This document shows positions 60,005-64,000 of a DNA stretch of 64,000 nucleotides, piece after piece. Origin of the DNA: Ridgeia piscesae (lineage: Eukaryota > Annelida > Polychaeta > Sabellida > Siboglinidae); assembly GCA_025642075.2 (NCBI GenBank), contig JAODUO010000470.1, positions 165,001-229,000 on the forward strand. Reading direction: 5' to 3'. Within the stretch, counting starts at the first letter, position 1. Every line of letters begins with the position of its first letter. The notes beneath the pieces are model-generated. The model was not told the DNA's origin. It was given only the letters and a program-made list of their open reading frames with translations, and made no database searches. The translations under genes were made by a program, and so were the position numbers.

Positions 60005-63000
60005 GGCAACTATACTCAATGTCTTTCTTACTAGTATGTGCAACTACATCGCTTGCCACATATCAAATTCACTTGCAGAATTGCAAATACATGTTCCATG
60101 TCAACAGATTTCCTGGGTTTTGAATGTCTCACCTCAGCTCAATTCATGACGTCGTGACTTAATTTATCTGATTGTTTACCGAGACAACATGCACATTTCA
60201 CCTTTCCCGATGTTGTCAAGACAGTTTGGTACCACAGTTGTATCTCACCTGACTTCAAACGGCCACCAATTACTCCTACTGATTAGTACAACACCATAAC
60301 TTTTGACAACGTGGTATCCTTGCATCCACGATTAAATTCCAGTGGTATTCACGTTCCGATATCTCGACTAATATCTGACAAACCAACTCCGTCAGTAGCC
60401 TAGAAGAACCTCGGCTGGCACACGCCACTGGTCTTGTACAGATTTACGCATGGCCCAGTTGTAAAACCATCCAGGTTTCAGAAGTGTGTGATGATAACAA
60501 AGCGACTTTCACACGTCTTCACCAGTGATACTTGGCCCAAGTCGTAAACTCAGCTGTATCATTGAAGGACCCAGTCCAGCAAGTTATCGACCCAACTGAA
60601 CTTCGGCTGTTTGTCTGAGTGAGCTGCGTTTACGTCTTCGGGCAATCAACACCTCACATTGGCAAAGTTGCCAAAACAGCACAAATCCAGGCCAGTGCCA
60701 TGTTTTGTACACACCCAGGGGGGTCGTCATTAATGGCCGAAATTCAATTTGTAATATCTCCGAACAGCCAATTGAACAACGGTCAAAGCTATGTAAGTCA
60801 CATGCGATATTGGTTGCTGGATATTGGTTAAACCATTCAAGTCTACAAGTCCCCAGTACAATGGACTTAGCCGTGCTTCAATTACAGCCGTAGTGGCTCT
60901 TTTCAATCGTTAAATGCAGCCTTGATGAGAACGGATTAATGGGTATGGATTTATATAATCCCGTAGCATGATTCTACACCGGGGAAGTTAAGGTGAACTT
61001 TGGAAACTTTGTCAACATGGGAAGGGAACGTCTTACTAACTACAGACGTCTAGATACGACACAAATACAAAATCTTCATAATGCAATAACTGCTGAAATG
61101 TATTTTACTGTTCATGAATAACACAATATGATACATTGTTTATAAATGAGTATCTAGTGTTTATTAATGAATGAATGAATGGTTGAATGAACGCGTTTAC
61201 TGCTAACGGCCTTGAGTGTGTTTGGTGATCACCAACAGCTCACTTTGAAGTCAATTTTCAGTGTAATCTAACATTTGTTGACTGGATCAAAGTAACAAGG
61301 CCAACACTAATCTTGTCATGTACAAGTCATAATAACTTGAGGTAATAAATAATAACAAGGACATAACAATGCTTAGCCCACTGCGTGACACATTTCCAAT
61401 CCGTAGTACTTGATTGATATGTGGCTCCATCTACTGGACAACAGTTTGTCATCTGATTCCTTTGTACCCTTATTATACACCAGGTGAATTTGTTGCATGA
61501 TTATTTTATATTAAATATTGGAAGTGATGTTACAAGTGTTCACGTGGTGTTACATGTGCAGTTGGAATGTTGCAAGTGTAACTGTGATGTTACAAGTGTT
61601 ATGGAGGTGTTATAAGTATGGCCGTGGTGTCCAAAAAAATAACTGTGATGTCACAAGTGTTATGCAGTGTTATAAGTACAGTTGAGGTGTTGTAAGTGTA
61701 ACTGAGATATCACAAGTGTTATGGTAGTGTTACAAGTGAGGCTATATCACAAATATTAATGTGACCACAGTGTTACAAGGGTAGCGGTGATGTTACAAGA
61801 TTTAAACTACCATGGTGTTACAAAGGTAGCCGTGTGTTACTGTGGTGTTGCAGTGTTACAAGCTTGAATGTAACGTTACAATGTGTTACAAATACAACTG
61901 CAGCAGACACTACTCACATATCCAAAAGCCTCTAAGGGGTAAATAACACTGAAATGTCCCTTGCTATATTCCCACAAAGGGCGACTACTTATAAGTTATA
62001 TGACCAGTCGTTTGCTTCCACGATATGCTAACTAAGCAGTTTCACAAATGGTGGACCAAACACAATCATTTTTCCATCACAACCAGTCTATATGAAGAAG
62101 GCATACATTTAAATAGTTGCAAACAGTAAACTTTATTATTTCCACAACAAAACACACAGAATATAACCATGACGACAGCAGAAATGAAACACTTAACAAA
62201 GGAGACATATACAAATATGCAGTGTATGTTTGGAACAGCTGTACAGTGCCAAACAGTGTGGCTGTCTGAGAGGTTCAGATGCCCTGGGTAAATAACTGTT
62301 GTCAACAACTTGTCACATGACCAACAACAACATTTCATCATCTCCATTTACCAAGCAAAATTGTGTTTATTATTATATAAACCATCACCTTTTTTGGATT
62401 ATGTATAACCTTTTTTGGATTATGTATAAATTCACTGCCCAATTGGAACTGCAAAGCTATAATAGCTTTCTGCAAACCTATCCTTATTTTATTTGGTTAG
62501 GTGAGAAATCTGGCTACAATTCTTACTGTTAATGCCCTGAAGCAATGCAAAAACATGCTTTGTTCATAAATATCAAAAGCAATGAAAAAATATTTTGAAG
62601 TTTTCTTCTGATCAATCTATTTCAAACACATTCTAAAGTTCCAAAACCCAATTAGTACTTTCCTTTAAAATGCAAATCATAACTAAAAGTTAGGCTAATC
62701 TAAGACAGAAAATACTAAGCTAACTTAAGCATGCAAACTGTACTAGCAGTTAATAGATGCTGCTTTCTAAACTAAAATTTAATATATATCAAGTAATATG
62801 TATAGATAAATAAAGCTTTCATAAATGTAGTTTGCTATTATGTAATCAATATTCAGTGTGTTTACAGCTATTTGTTTGAACAGACAAATCTGTGTAAATT
62901 AGTCTTCACCGTCAAGTCAGTAACGTCTAATTTATTGTTTATGACAACTTAAAATTTTATAAATGAATCTTAAGATAAGAGTATGTCTTAAAATTAATGG

Positions 63001-63814
63001 GCAGGTCAATAATATTAAACACACATGACCATAGTAAATATTATATTAACACAACCAAATATATATATCTTTGAGTATGTAAAGCTTACAGTAGAGGAAA
63101 CTGTAGGTGCTCGACCAAATGTATAAATAAGTCTCACCGTATATAAATCTCACAATATAATATTTATACGACCAACTTTATCAATAAGTCTGAGTAAATA
63201 AGTCTGATAATTGACATCGAGGTCTATGCAGTATTTAACTCTATTTATATGAGCACATTTATTAAGTCTTTGAGTAAATAAGTCTTACAATTCACAAATA
63301 GGCCAATAAAATATTTGTATGACCATGTTTATGTAATATGTAGGTCACGGAATAACTGATGCAGCTGTATAAGGCCAATGATAATGTAAACAATTCCGTG
63401 GAATGCAGTTGTGTTCAGCCTTAAATAAATAAACAAAAACAACACTAAACTAACAGGAAGAATCACAGCACTTGTAAATATATGTCAGATTAACGTTTGA
63501 TATTTAAAAACATCAAACGCAGTCTAACCTCATAAATAGCAATTGCTAAATCAAACAGAAGCAATGTTGGAATGTAGTCTATTATTCGGTTGGACGGATT
63601 TATCAGGTACAACCTTTCTCTATTACTACAGTAATGTGATGTGTACAAAGTCGCTCATTCATAAAGTAGACTAATGCGAATGAATAAGAAGATTTAGGAC
63701 ATGTTCACTAATACATTCACACCAAGGAACGGTACCATCTGCCTGTGGTTACTCTTGCCCATTACGAATAATTGCCTGTTATCGTTAAACCTCGGTTTTT
63801 GTTTGTAATTTACA
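60005..63814. other. Upstream region: no exon seen, possible promoter
   Basis: Both strands lack recognisable exons here. A TATATAAA word lies on the minus strand at 60957-60950, which would place a start site near 60925 and give a ~920-nt leader; this is weak. Other content is a degenerate gttacaagtgt repeat (61525-61890), a 22-bp doublet ccttttttggattatgtataa at 62389-62432 and a loose 'aataagtct' repeat (63060-63330). Confidence 0.35.
61525..61890. repeat. Degenerate 'ggtgttacaagtgt' minisatellite
   Basis: About 20 diverged units of 15-20 bp, such as gtgatgttacaagtgttatgg. The repeat has lost strict periodicity. Confidence 0.75.
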
Positions 63815-63973
63815 TAGAGTGGAATCTCTTTAATACGACCAGTTTACTTCCAGTGCATGGATCCAAATGTTGAAGGTTTCAGGGTAAACAAATCAAGCAC
63901 ATAACGTGGACATTTGTTTACCACACAGTGACGTCCAAATGGTAGGCGTCCGTAGTAAAGAGGTTTCATTGTA
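63815..63973. mobile_element. MITE-like element with 'tagagtggaatctctttaatacgac' ends
   Basis: The left end and the reverse complement of the right end (tacaatgaaacctctttactacggac) match imperfectly over about 25 bp. Elements with 'gtggaacctctttaatacgac' ends are common in animal genomes. The interior has no coding sequence. Confidence 0.6.
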
Positions 63974-64000
63974 TCAATCCACAATGTACACTTGTTCACA

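Noticed and set aside
60041..60043. Extending exon 1 upstream to an earlier start (reading MHILVRKTLSIVA before MGTNAS)
   Set aside because: The upstream codon is TTG and is directly preceded by an in-frame TAG; the first ATG is at 60004.
60619..60893. 70- and 62-codon + strand frames right of exon 1
   Set aside because: No homology, no splice support, ordinary length for random open frames.
60950..60957. TATATAAA on the minus strand as the core promoter
   Set aside because: It implies a 920-nt leader, and such words are frequent in AT-rich DNA; mentioned only as a weak option.

Overview
This window is nuclear DNA from an animal. It holds one large, intron-rich gene read leftwards (minus strand), with no operons or Shine-Dalgarno sites, and about a fifth of it is tandem or dispersed repeat. 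Exon translations match nesprin-1 (SYNE1), the giant spectrin-repeat protein of the LINC complex that ties the nuclear envelope to the cytoskeleton. The match is clearest in the left third: the exon at 4703-4890 encodes [15 protein letters not shown] inside a stretch that I recall almost unchanged from human SYNE1, and neighbouring exons continue that alignment in order. Short introns, many minisatellites and 'tttatatagcgcc'-type dispersed repeats suggest a marine invertebrate (lophotrochozoan or invertebrate deuterostome); the species cannot be fixed from sequence alone.

I resolved 52 coding exons between 60004 and 1283. Splice sites and phases agree at every junction, and they join into one open frame of 12,261 nt (4,087 codons). 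Of 51 introns, 43 are phase 0. The right-most exon (59903-60004) looks like a true first exon: it has an upstream in-frame stop, a GCCATGG start context and an MGTNASK N-terminus that fits the N-myristoylation consensus, followed by a basic segment. It appears to start an isoform lacking the actin-binding calponin-homology domains; any exons for a full-length giant form would lie beyond 64000. The protein then runs through about 35 spectrin-type repeats, broken by a 276-residue single-exon Ser/Thr-rich segment (34674-35501). The window ends in the acidic linker that precedes the last spectrin repeats in human nesprin-1. Those repeats, the KASH membrane anchor and the stop codon lie off the left edge.

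The introns hold the unusual material. They include a 3.6 kb satellite of 39/78-bp units (50100-53722), a 1.8 kb 30-bp minisatellite (13124-14908), a 33-bp array starting at an exon acceptor (8481-9108), a 20-bp array whose sense strand repeats the U1 snRNA 5'-end sequence (18338-18592) and an array complementary to a 3' splice site (41125-41576). There are also three LINE 3' relics plus a second copy of one of them, two copies of a ~400-bp nonautonomous element in opposite orientation, and several candidate MITEs. The 4 kb right of the first exon shows no exon and is presumably promoter or upstream-intron sequence.
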